64,000 bases of DNA from Methylobacterium brachythecii (GTDB lineage: Bacteria > Pseudomonadota > Alphaproteobacteria > Rhizobiales > Beijerinckiaceae), in NCBI RefSeq assembly GCF_014196345.1, contig NZ_JACIDN010000004.1, positions 1 to 64,000 of the forward strand, in the 5' to 3' direction. Both the position numbers and the translations under genes were made by a program. Under the pieces are notes generated by a model. It had not been told where the DNA came from. It saw only the letters and a list, made by a program, of their open reading frames with translations, and did not search any database. This document shows positions 34,919 to 42,559 of the stretch, piece after piece (the stretch's first letter is position 1; each line of letters starts with the position of its first letter).

Positions 34919-35251
34919 ATGCTGGTAAGACTCGATACCGGGTGGATCGTCGCCCGGCGGATCGGTGCAGTGACTGCACCCGGCAGAAACGCCAGCCTGT
35001 TCCCCTACGATAACCGCTGGATGCGCCACTGGTGGGACCGCGCCCGGAACCAACTCGGGTTCGCCAACGACGAGCACTTCGTCCCGTACATTTGCCGGCA
35101 CACGTGCGCCTCCCGGCTCGTCCAGTGCGGCGTCCCGATCAACGTCGTGAAGGAGTGGATGGGCCACAAGTCGATCAAGATGACGATGCGCTACACGCAC
35201 CTCGCCCCGTCCAACCTGATGGCGGCAGCGGCGGCCCTAGAGGACGCCTGA
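34919..35251 (+). pseudogene. tyrosine recombinase fragment interrupted by a palindrome
   Basis: A 110-residue remnant of a phage-type integrase. The C-terminal catalytic part is good ([38 protein letters not shown] with the His and the nucleophilic Tyr). The segment that should contain box I (a Thr-Gly-x-Arg pattern) stops after LVRLDTGW and joins a 17-bp palindrome that encodes IGAVTAP. The open frame extends slightly upstream without a start. So the N-terminal domain and the first catalytic Arg are missing, and the palindromic repeat sits at the deletion point. Unlikely to be active. Confidence 0.65.
34964..34980. repeat. 17-bp palindrome, copy 1
   Basis: GGTGCAGTGACTGCACC: two perfect 8-bp arms around one base. 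It lies inside the broken integrase frame. Confidence 0.8.
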
Positions 35252-35272
35252 AGTAACCCCCCGAACCAACCC

Positions 35273-35301
35273 AAGGGCCTCGCATCGTGCGGGGCCTTTT
35301 C
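35273..35301. terminator. hairpin terminator between integrase fragment and BRO gene
   Basis: GGGCCTCGCA pairs with TGCGGGGCC (one G-T mismatch) around TCG and is followed by TTTT on the plus strand, with a shorter A-run on the other side. It lies about 20 bases after the integrase-fragment stop. Confidence 0.6.
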
Positions 35302-35322
35302 GTTTCCGCAGCAGGAGCGCCA

Positions 35323-35790
35323 ATGCAGCACGCCCTATCGACCTTCGACTTCAACACCCACACGATCCGCGCCGTGACGATGGACGGGGACCCCTGGTTC
35401 CTCGCGGCGGACGTGTGTCGGGTCCTCGCCATGCCGCTCGACAAGGGCGTGGGGAAATACCTCGGGAACCTGTCGGCCGACGAGAAGCGGCCGGTTACCC
35501 CCGGCCAGATCGGGGGGAAAAGTATGAGCCGAACCTCACTCATCTCCGAGACCGGCCTCTACAAGCTGATCCTCCGGTCCGACAAACCCGAGGCCCGCCC
35601 GTTTCAGGACTGGGTCACGAAGGTGGTCCTGCCGGCGATACGGAAGCACGGCGGCTACGTGGCGGGCGAGAAGACGCTCGGTCGGCCGGGCGGGATGGAC
35701 GAGGAGGAGCTTGTCGAGCACCCTTCGCATCCTGAACCGCAAGCTCGCACGACGATGGAGCCGGAGTTGCAAGCGCTACAGGTGCAGTGA
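35323..35790 (+). CDS. BRO-N domain phage antirepressor-like protein
   Basis: A 155-residue protein with AGGAG before the ATG. The first ~110 residues are a BRO-N domain (FNTHTIRAVTMDGDPWFLAA, DVCRVLAMPLDKG, SLISETGLYKLILRSDKPEA, FQDWVTKVVLPAIRKHGGYV), found in phage antirepressors and baculovirus BRO proteins that bind DNA or repressors. Phage members usually continue with a C-terminal KilA-C or ANT domain; here only a short Pro/Glu-rich tail follows and the stop codon itself lies within the second copy of the 17-bp palindrome. So the gene may have been shortened by that repeat. Confidence 0.85.
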   Translation: MQHALSTFDFNTHTIRAVTMDGDPWFLAADVCRVLAMPLDKGVGKYLGNLSADEKRPVTPGQIGGKSMSRTSLISETGLYKLILRSDKPEARPFQDWVTKVVLPAIRKHGGYVAGEKTLGRPGGMDEEELVEHPSHPEPQARTTMEPELQALQVQ

Positions 35791-35797
35791 CTGCACC
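35781..35797. repeat. 17-bp palindrome, copy 2
   Basis: GGTGCAGTGACTGCACC, within a longer 24-base shared segment (CTACAGGTGCAGT to GCACCGA). It supplies the stop of the BRO-N gene. Confidence 0.8.
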
Positions 35798-35850
35798 GAC
35801 TCTGGGACGACGACGCGACACGCGCGGCGGTTCACTAAAGGGCCGCCAGA

Positions 35851-35867
35851 GCCGATTAGGTTCCACC
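35851..35867 (+). repeat. GCCGATTAGGTTCCACC repeat, copy 1
   Basis: An exact 17-base match to 35950-35966. Each copy follows a palindrome copy. Confidence 0.7.
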
Positions 35868-35909
35868 ACCAATCGCAGGACCGCCGACAACGTTCGCGAG
35901 CGACCTACA

Positions 35910-35926
35910 GGTGCAGTCACTGCACC
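35910..35926. repeat. 17-bp palindrome, copy 3 (inverted centre)
   Basis: GGTGCAGTCACTGCACC, the reverse complement of copies 1 and 2 (central C). The surrounding CTACAGG and CGA are shared with copy 2. Confidence 0.8.
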
Positions 35927-35949
35927 GAGGATAAACTCAGCGGTGCCCT

Positions 35950-35966
35950 GCCGATTAGGTTCCACC
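35950..35966 (+). repeat. GCCGATTAGGTTCCACC repeat, copy 2
   Basis: Second copy of the 17-base repeat, 99 bases after the first. Confidence 0.7.
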
Positions 35967-36207
35967 TCTAGGAAGAGATCAGAAAGGTTCTCTAGACAGA
36001 TTGAAAGGGCGTTACCTACATTTACATACTTCTACTAATACCCTTTAGAAATTACCCTGCAAGGTTATCATCAAGCCATACCCGAAGCCTCCCTTCAACG
36101 TGATGTCTTCGGCAGTGCTGCCATTGCGGCCTGCCCTGTGGTCTGTTCGCGAAGATATCTTCGCCGCCGTCTCACCCCCTGTTTCAACTTCAGAGGTACA
36201 GTTCTAC

Positions 36208-36552
36208 ATGACCCTCTTCATCCGTCGGCCGCCGGAGCGCAGCTTCGACCGGGACGGCAAGCCCATCGTCTGCGTTCCTTTGGCGAACTCCGATGCAGTC
36301 GCCCGTATCTTCCCGAAGGACTACGAACGTCTGCTCGCCGAGGGCCGTTCAGGTAACTGGACGCTCAACTGCGGACACGTGAAGGCGCCCGACTGGCGCA
36401 CCGGACCGAAGCGTGTCGCCCGGTTGGTCGCCGGCCCAAAGGGCGATGTCCGGGTCCGTCACCGCGACCGGGACCCTTTGAACCTCCGGTCGGACAACCT
36501 CGAAGCCGTCCCCTTCGTCCGCCGCAAGGCCACGCCCCGCGCCATCATGTGA
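36208..36552 (+). CDS. HNH-like phage/homing endonuclease-type protein
   Basis: A 114-residue protein; start at MTLFIRRPPERSF with AGAGGT upstream. The C-terminal part, VRHRDRDPLNLRSDNLEAVP, matches the second half of HNH endonucleases of the homing type (H-x(n)-DPLNLRxDNL), where the zinc/metal ligands and Asn lie. The first half (IVCVPLANSDAVARIFPKDY, WTLNCGHVKAPDWRTGP) resembles the lead-in seen in prophage HNH proteins and AP2/HNH genes. It could be a nicking endonuclease that spreads in phages. Family likely; activity not certain. Confidence 0.6.
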   Translation: MTLFIRRPPERSFDRDGKPIVCVPLANSDAVARIFPKDYERLLAEGRSGNWTLNCGHVKAPDWRTGPKRVARLVAGPKGDVRVRHRDRDPLNLRSDNLEAVPFVRRKATPRAIM

Positions 36553-36711
36553 AATACCGCGATCCTCGGCGGATTTCCTGAAGCTCGCCCCTCGGCTGCC
36601 ACCACTCACCGCCCGCACGATTTGTCGCGAGAAATTCCGCCGCTTTCCAGCGGTTTCGGGAGGCAGCGACGAGCGGGCTTTCCTCTCCCTCCACCCATCG
36701 AAAGGACCCTC

Positions 36712-37011
36712 ATGACCACCTTGGCCGCTGGCCTCGAAATTGACTCGACAGAAGGCGTGCCCGTTGGACGCCTGCCGAAATCCATGACCCTCGGAGAACT
36801 CGCCGCACTCGGGCACGAACCCCAGCCGGTCGCAAAAGCCATTCGGGCGAAGTGCATCGACTGTTCCGGCGGCAAGGTCAGCGAAGTCCGCCGATGCGTC
36901 GCGACCACGTGCCCGCTATGGCCGCTGCGAATGGGCACCAACCCGTTCCACGGGAGTGCGGCACAAGCGGCGAAATCTCCCGAAGATCGGCAGGTTTTGG
37001 AAGCCGCTTAG
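36712..37011 (+). CDS. prophage-type zinc-ribbon protein
   Basis: A 99-residue protein with GAAAGGA upstream of the ATG. The core motif is AIRAKCIDCSGGKVSEVRRC then TTCPLWPLRMGTNPF: four Cys in a C-x2-C...C-x5-C arrangement likely to bind zinc. Small proteins with the phrase CPLWPLRMGTNPF are recurrent in prophages and islands of Proteobacteria without known function. It lies just before the restriction-modification gene. Real gene, function unknown. Confidence 0.72.
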   Translation: MTTLAAGLEIDSTEGVPVGRLPKSMTLGELAALGHEPQPVAKAIRAKCIDCSGGKVSEVRRCVATTCPLWPLRMGTNPFHGSAAQAAKSPEDRQVLEAA

Positions 37012-37086
37012 TCCGACCGAACACTCGCAGGCAGGCGGCACATTCTCACTGTCGGCATGTCCCCAACGTCTGTAGGTTGCGCCGCC

Positions 37087-40000
37087 ATGGGGATGGACGA
37101 CAGAGCAGGACGCTTGGCCGGAAGTGATCCGGTCGAAGCGTTCATCGGACGCTGGCAGGGGCGCGAGGGAGGCCAGGAACGGGCTAACTACGCCTTGTTC
37201 CTCGCCGAGCTTTGCGACGTTCTCAGCGTGCCTCGGCCCGACCCCGCAGGAGCCACGACGGAGGCCAACGATTACGTCTTCGAGCGTGTCGTGCGGGAGC
37301 CAGTGGGTGACGGCACCTACACTAACCGACGCATCGACCTTTACCGCCGCGGCGCTTTCATCCTCGAAGCCAAGCAGTCCCGACAGAAGGGAGGCTCGAA
37401 GGAGGTCGTCGGCGCGGCATCGGTGAAGGAGCCGACGCCACGCGGACGGCGGGGCGCAGATCGGGCTTGGGACGTGCTGATGCACAACGCCCGGCTTCAG
37501 GCCGAAGGCTACGCCCGGTCACTACCGAACGATCACGCATGGCCGCCCTTCATCCTCATCTGCGACGTCGGCAACGTCATCGAAGCCTTCGCGGATTTTT
37601 CTGGCCAGGGCCGGAACTACAGCCAATTTCCCGACCGACAGAGCTTCCGGGTCTACCTCGAAGACCTGCGGCAGTCCGCCGTGCGCGACAGGCTGCGGGC
37701 GATCTGGTCCGATCCCCTGTCGCTGGACCCGGCACGACAGAGCGCGAAAGTCACACGCGGGGTCGCGGAACGGCTGGCGACCGTATCCCGCGCCCTCGAA
37801 GGCAAGCACGATCCGCAGGAAGTCGCGCACTTCCTCATGCGTTGCCTCTTCACGATGTTTGCGGAGGATGTTGAGCTTCTGCCGCAACACTCCTTCCGGG
37901 ACCTGCTTGCCCGCTGTGAGAAGGACCCGGCGAAGCTTCAGCCGCTCTTGGGCCAACTTTGGGAGGCGATGGACACTGGCGATTTCGCCTACGGAATCGA
38001 GGCCAAGGTCCGACGCTTCAACGGCGAGTTCTTCAAGAGCCGCGCTGTCTTGCCGCTATCGGCCGAGCAAATCGCCGAGCTACGCAGAGCGGCGGAAGCG
38101 AACTGGCGGGAGGTCGAGCCGGCCATCTTCGGGACCTTGCTGGAACAGGCGCTGTCGAAGCGCGAACGGGCCAAGCTCGGCGCTCACTATACGCCCCGCG
38201 CCTATGTCGAGCGGCTCGTCGTCGCCACCGTCATCGAACCGCTGCGGGCAGATTGGACCACCACGCTCTCAACAGCGGAACGCCAGAAGGCCGAGGGCCG
38301 GGGCAAGGACGCAGTTGCGACCGTCCGCGCCTTCCACGAACGCCTACTCAAGACCCGAGTTCTCGATCCCGCGTGCGGCACCGGCAACTTCCTCTACGTG
38401 GCCCTGGAGTTGGTGAAGCGTCTCGAAGGCGAAGTGCTTGAAGCCTTGGCCGACCTAGGAGGCCAGGAGGCGATCTCCGGGCTTGAGGGCACAAGCGTCG
38501 ACCCGCACCAGTTCCTCGGCTTGGAACTCAACCCGCGTGCCGCCGCGATTGCCGAACTAGTCCTCTGGATTGGCCACCTTCAGTGGCACTTCCGGACCAA
38601 AGGCAGCGCCCCGTCCGAGCCCATCCTAAGGGCCTTCCGCAACATCCGAGGCGGCTTCGATGCGGTTCTCGCCAGCGAGACCGTGCGGGCGCGAGATGAT
38701 GGCGGCAAGCCGATCACGCGGTTAGGTCCGAACGGTGAAGCCGAACCCGTCTACGTTCATCGCAACCCGAGACGACCGGAATGGCCCGCGGCCGAGTTCA
38801 TCGTTGGCAATCCGCCCTTCATCGGCGGCAAGGACTTGAGGGCCAACCTCGGCGACGCCTACACCACGGCCCTATGGGCGGCGCATCCGCAGATGAACAA
38901 GAGCGCCGATTTCGTCATGTACTGGTGGGACCGTGCGGCTGAGTTGCTGACACGGAAGGGGACGGTGCTGCTTCGGTTCGGTTTCGTCACGACGAACAGC
39001 ATCAGTCAGGTCCTTCAACGCCGTGTAATGGAACGTCACCTTTCGGCGAAACAGCCGGTGTCGCTCGTCATGGCCGTTGCAGATCACCCTTGGACCAAGG
39101 CGACACGCGACGCGGCTGCGGTGCGCATCGCCATGTCCGTTGCGGTGGCAGGTAGCGCCGAGGGGACGCTGCACGAAGTCGTCGAAGAGCGAGACCTCGA
39201 CACGGACCAGCCAATTGTCGAGCTTGATGCGCGGACGGGAACGGTCAATTCGGATCTTACGGTTGGCGTCAATCTATCTACAGCACAACCCCTCAGGGCC
39301 AACGAGGGCCTTTCCTCTCGCGGGATGTCGCTTCACGGGGCAGGTTTCATCGTAATGCCTGAGAAGGCGCGAGAACTTGGCCTCGGTCACCGCTCTGGAC
39401 TTGAGAGACACATTCGCCCCTACCGAAACGGTCGTGACCTTACATCTGTGCCAAGGGGCGCGATGGTGGTGGACCTCTTCGGGCTGACAGCGTCGGAAGT
39501 GCGAACGCGATTTCCCGAAGTCTACCAGCACGTTCTCACTGCAGTCAGGTCCGAACGTGAGAAGCAATACGCTAAGTCGCCGACGAAGGATGCCGCTGGA
39601 TACGCTCAGTTATGGTGGATATTTGGCAAGCCGCGACAGGAACTGAGGTCAGCCTTGAGCGATGTTCAAAAATATATCGTCACTGTCGAAACAGCAAAGC
39701 ATCGCATATTTCAATTCATTGATATCAACATCATCCCCGATAATATGCTTGTTGCGATCGCTAGCGACGACGCTTACCACTTAGGCATTCTATCTTCTAA
39801 AGCTCATTGTATATGGTCGAATGAGAGCGGCGGAACACTGGAGGACCGGCCCCGTTACTCGAAATCGCGATGCTTTGATCCTTTTCCTTTTCCTCAAGCT
39901 GAACCAAACTTGACTGGCGCAATTAGGCGAACAGCAGAGCTTCTAGACGCACACCGTAAGGAGCGCCAAGCCGCGAAGCCATCGATCACGCTCACGGATA

Positions 40001-40563
40001 CCTACAACGTGCTGGCACTGATCCGAGCCGGTATCGCGCCTACGGCCTTATCCGACCGGGACCGCTTAATCTTCGACGGGGCACTCGTCGCCGTCCTGAA
40101 AGACCTTCATGACGAACTGGATGCTGCCGTTGCTGATGCCTACGGATGGCCAACTGACCTTACGGACGACGCAATCCTTGGCCGCCTCGTCGCGCTCAAC
40201 AAGAAACGCGCTGCGGAAGAGGCGCGCGGACAGGTCCGTTGGCTACGGCCGGGATATCAAGTGCCGCATCTCGGCACGCCTGAGCAGAAGACGGAGCTTC
40301 AGTTGGAAGCCGATTTCGGGATCGTCACCTCGAAAGCCAGGAAGGTGGCATTTCCAGCCGACGACACGGCACAGACGGCCGCTGTCGTGGCTACCCTTTC
40401 GACCGCTTCAGGCCCGATGAAAACCGCCGAAATCGCCTCGGTTTTCAAGCGCGGGAAGAATGTGGACCAACGCCTTCAGGCTGTGCTCGCCGCCCTCACG
40501 CGCTTCGGGATCGTGACGACGCAGGATGGCGGGCAATCGTTCACGATGCGTCGCGTGGCTTGA
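37087..40563 (+). CDS. type IIG/IIL restriction-modification enzyme (MmeI-like)
   Basis: A 1158-residue fusion of nuclease, adenine methyltransferase and specificity domains. Near the N-terminus RRIDLYRRGAF then ILEAKQS gives a PD-(D/E)xK nuclease site (D84, E94, K96 counted from 37087). A helical region follows, then methyltransferase motif I LDPACGTGNFLYVA (~425) and motif IV NPPF (~575) of gamma-class N6-adenine enzymes. From ~720 comes a target-recognition region, where GC content drops sharply around 39640-39930, and a C-terminal helical domain. Such single-chain enzymes cut unmethylated foreign DNA at a fixed distance from a short site and protect the host by methylating one strand. The start is uncertain (37057 is also in frame). 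No separate R or S gene is nearby. Confidence 0.87.
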   Translation: MGMDDRAGRLAGSDPVEAFIGRWQGREGGQERANYALFLAELCDVLSVPRPDPAGATTEANDYVFERVVREPVGDGTYTNRRIDLYRRGAFILEAKQSRQKGGSKEVVGAASVKEPTPRGRRGADRAWDVLMHNARLQAEGYARSLPNDHAWPPFILICDVGNVIEAFADFSGQGRNYSQFPDRQSFRVYLEDLRQSAVRDRLRAIWSDPLSLDPARQSAKVTRGVAERLATVSRALEGKHDPQEVAHFLMRCLFTMFAEDVELLPQHSFRDLLARCEKDPAKLQPLLGQLWEAMDTGDFAYGIEAKVRRFNGEFFKSRAVLPLSAEQIAELRRAAEANWREVEPAIFGTLLEQALSKRERAKLGAHYTPRAYVERLVVATVIEPLRADWTTTLSTAERQKAEGRGKDAVATVRAFHERLLKTRVLDPACGTGNFLYVALELVKRLEGEVLEALADLGGQEAISGLEGTSVDPHQFLGLELNPRAAAIAELVLWIGHLQWHFRTKGSAPSEPILRAFRNIRGGFDAVLASETVRARDDGGKPITRLGPNGEAEPVYVHRNPRRPEWPAAEFIVGNPPFIGGKDLRANLGDAYTTALWAAHPQMNKSADFVMYWWDRAAELLTRKGTVLLRFGFVTTNSISQVLQRRVMERHLSAKQPVSLVMAVADHPWTKATRDAAAVRIAMSVAVAGSAEGTLHEVVEERDLDTDQPIVELDARTGTVNSDLTVGVNLSTAQPLRANEGLSSRGMSLHGAGFIVMPEKARELGLGHRSGLERHIRPYRNGRDLTSVPRGAMVVDLFGLTASEVRTRFPEVYQHVLTAVRSEREKQYAKSPTKDAAGYAQLWWIFGKPRQELRSALSDVQKYIVTVETAKHRIFQFIDINIIPDNMLVAIASDDAYHLGILSSKAHCIWSNESGGTLEDRPRYSKSRCFDPFPFPQAEPNLTGAIRRTAELLDAHRKERQAAKPSITLTDTYNVLALIRAGIAPTALSDRDRLIFDGALVAVLKDLHDELDAAVADAYGWPTDLTDDAILGRLVALNKKRAAEEARGQVRWLRPGYQVPHLGTPEQKTELQLEADFGIVTSKARKVAFPADDTAQTAAVVATLSTASGPMKTAEIASVFKRGKNVDQRLQAVLAALTRFGIVTTQDGGQSFTMRRVA

Positions 40564-40604
40564 GCCGGCCTCAGTTCCGGTGCGTGCCTCCGACGCAATT
40601 TCGG

Positions 40605-42275
40605 TTACGCTGCCGCCGGCTTGTGAAGGTGAGTAAGGTCGAGCCCGTCGAATCGGACTTGAGCGACGAACTCGGCGAGAAACGCAGGCTCCAGGCCGCT
40701 CCCGTAATCGTCATCCGTGCCTTGGCTCGCCCATCCACCGAGCGCTTGCACGACATCCCGAGGCGCCTTCGCCCGGCGAAGTGCGTCGCGGTAGGAGTGC
40801 CGGAACGAGTGAAAGGTGATCCGGGAGGTCTTCGCGCCGGCCTTCTCCAGGAACCGGGCGAACCACTTCGAGAACCCCGAGAAGTAGCCGTGCGCATCCT
40901 TCGATAGCTCTGGGAACAGCCGCGTCCGGCCTGTTCGGCGGGCATCTGCGACGAAATTCAGGAAGCCGATCCGGCCAAGCTCCGGGTGTAGCGGAACATA
41001 ACGCCGGCCTGCCTCGGTCTTGATGCGCTTGCGGTCCGCTGCATCCATGTCCGACGCTTGTTCGTCGCTCAGAAGGATAACCGGAACGCCCTCGATCTCC
41101 TGCACGTCGGCCGCGTGAAGCTGACACGCTTCGCCGAGACGCAGCCCATGGAAGAGCGAAAGGAGCGGAACCCAGAAGCGGCCTCGCCTCGGTTGCGCGG
41201 GACCGGGGATCGCGTAACCAGCTTCGTCGTTCTGGCATCCCGTGTAGAGCGGCGCGTTGAAGAGCGCTGGCAGGACAGTGATTGGAACCGCCTGCCTCTT
41301 GTCACGTGCCGCGACCGGATCGTGAACGGACAGGCCCTTGGCCGGATTGCGCTCGATCCGCCACGTCTCGACACCCCAGTTGAAGAGCGCGGCAAGGTTG
41401 TTGAGGTAGTTGTTGACGGTGCCGGGACCGAGCGTTGCGGCACCCTCGGCAGCGCCAAGCTCGACCGCTGCCAACAGCGACACGTTCGGAAACTTTTTCC
41501 GGGCATTGCTCGGGAGTCGAAGGAGGGTATCGCGGACCCGCTCGCAGTCCTGTCGCGTGACCTCGGCAGCCGGCTTCGACGCACCGACGATCTCCTTCAG
41601 GGCATCGAAGACGACACGATAGGAAAGCAGCGTCTTCGAGTTGCGATTCGCTGCCGGGTCGGAGAGGTAGGCATCAACGAGTTCGCAGAGCGTTGGCCCG
41701 GCAGCCTTGAGCGGGGGAGGCGCAGGCGTATCGATAGGGTCGCCGTTCTGCCGTCGCTCCAGAGCATCCATGTGCCGCACGAACTCGCGAAGCATCCGGT
41801 TCAGCACCTCGCGGTAGATCGGAGCCTCGCGGTCGAGCTTGTACCCATTGCTATCTAGCCAGTCATCGAACTCATCGCGGTAGGGCTCGACGTTGCCACG
41901 GGCTGCGTCCCGCCTCGCTGCGGGGGAGACGATGGCCACGGCCTCGTCTTTCGAAGAGAACTCACGATCCGACAGCCGTTCGGATCGGTGCTCTTCGTCT
42001 TCAGCCATCAGCTCGTGGAAGTAGGTCGCCGCGATGCGATCCACCTCGGCCTTGCTCAGGGTCGCTTCCGCAGCCGCGCGGTCGCGACGCCTCAGGTCCT
42101 CCATCTCGGCATCGAACCGGACGCTCTCGGCCCTCACGAGTAGCCGCGCACGGGCAAGATCGGTCGTTTTAAGTGACTTCCAACGATCACCGGAGCGGAA
42201 CAGGTGCCGAAGGTCGGCCGGGTATTTTGCTCGAAAATAGTAGGTCGTCTCGCGGCGAAGAAGACGGTCCGGCAT
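40605..42275 (-). CDS. site-specific tyrosine integrase of the island
   Basis: A 556-residue tyrosine recombinase; start taken at MPDRLLRRETTYYFRAKYPA because an upstream frame from 42347 covers the arm-site region. The N-terminal domain is the DUF6538-like type (YFRAKYPADLRHLF, WKSLKTTDLARARL). The core-binding helices follow and the catalytic domain has HGLRLGEACQLHAADV (box I Arg), ITFHSFRHSYRDALRRAKAP (box II His-x2-Arg), ALGGW and DDYGSGL with the nucleophile. All catalytic positions are present. The gene ends at the restriction-modification side and its 5' end is ~100 bases from the tRNA-Ser core site, so it is the integrase of this island. Confidence 0.9.
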   Translation of the reverse strand: MPDRLLRRETTYYFRAKYPADLRHLFRSGDRWKSLKTTDLARARLLVRAESVRFDAEMEDLRRRDRAAAEATLSKAEVDRIAATYFHELMAEDEEHRSERLSDREFSSKDEAVAIVSPAARRDAARGNVEPYRDEFDDWLDSNGYKLDREAPIYREVLNRMLREFVRHMDALERRQNGDPIDTPAPPPLKAAGPTLCELVDAYLSDPAANRNSKTLLSYRVVFDALKEIVGASKPAAEVTRQDCERVRDTLLRLPSNARKKFPNVSLLAAVELGAAEGAATLGPGTVNNYLNNLAALFNWGVETWRIERNPAKGLSVHDPVAARDKRQAVPITVLPALFNAPLYTGCQNDEAGYAIPGPAQPRRGRFWVPLLSLFHGLRLGEACQLHAADVQEIEGVPVILLSDEQASDMDAADRKRIKTEAGRRYVPLHPELGRIGFLNFVADARRTGRTRLFPELSKDAHGYFSGFSKWFARFLEKAGAKTSRITFHSFRHSYRDALRRAKAPRDVVQALGGWASQGTDDDYGSGLEPAFLAEFVAQVRFDGLDLTHLHKPAAA

Positions 42276-42293
42276 GGCATCCTCGCCGCCTCC

Positions 42294-42316
42294 GGTGTAG
42301 CAGCCCGGTGTAGCAG
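42294..42316 (+). other. candidate integrase arm-type sites, right (two copies)
   Basis: GGTGTAGCAG occurs at 42294-42303 and 42307-42316, 62 bases from the right core. A single copy lies 64 bases inside the left core. They could be integrase arm sites and/or regulate the integrase gene that starts just beside them. Confidence 0.4.
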
Positions 42317-42377
42317 CTTGAGAGAATTTTGCCTTACTAACCATCAACTTACAATGAAATCAGGCCCTTAGGACCGT

Positions 42378-42396
42378 GCTGGCGGAAGGGGTGGGA
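42378..42396 (+). other. attachment site attR in tRNA-Ser (19-bp direct repeat)
   Basis: The same 19 bases as at 31044-31062, here covering the 3' acceptor and part of the T-arm of tRNA-Ser. Integration therefore leaves the tRNA intact. Confidence 0.82.
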
Positions 42397-42469
42397 TTCG
42401 AACCCACGGTGGAGTTGCCCCCACGGCGGTTTTCAAGACCGCTGCCTTAAACCACTCGGCCACCCTTCC
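42380..42469 (-). tRNA. tRNA-Ser(UGA), CCA encoded
   Basis: A 90-nt class II tRNA on the minus strand: GGAAGGG acceptor, D-arm GGCCGAGTGGTTTAAGGC, anticodon loop CTTGAAA with stem GCGGT/ACCGC, large variable arm and T-arm GGGTTCGAATCCC, ending CCCTTCC-G-CCA. The anticodon is UGA. Its 3' end is the attachment site of the adjacent island. Confidence 0.94.
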
Positions 42470-42559
42470 AATCCGGACGATGCCGGAGCCGCCCTCCGGC
42501 AGGCGGGGTGCTTGTAGCGGAGAACCGCACGGGCCGGAAACCGAAACCTTTGCGGATCG

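Larger units (their letters stand above)
35791..36207. other. repeat-bearing intergenic region
   Basis: About 415 bases with palindrome copies and the paired 17-base repeats, then an AT-rich stretch (35975-36080). A frame at 35711-35971 encodes a repeated YRCS-CT / PIRFH pattern only because of the DNA repeats; I do not call it a gene. Confidence 0.5.
31044..42396. mobile_element. integrative island at tRNA-Ser(UGA)
   Basis: An 11.3-kb element bounded by an exact 19-bp direct repeat, GCTGGCGGAAGGGGTGGGA. The right copy is the 3' end of tRNA-Ser; the left copy stands alone. A full-length tyrosine integrase is the outermost gene at the tRNA side. Contents: PD-(D/E)xK-like protein, ImmA-like protease with a membrane protein, resolvase, phage-type BRO and HNH-like genes, and an MmeI-like restriction-modification enzyme. 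Composition is patchy, with low-GC stretches at 32.3-33.2 kb. A defence-carrying genomic island or degraded prophage is the best reading. Confidence 0.8.

Noticed and set aside
34964..35926. CRISPR array
   Set aside because: The three palindromes are 17 bp, unevenly spaced and one is in reversed form; there are no spacers of uniform length and no cas genes.
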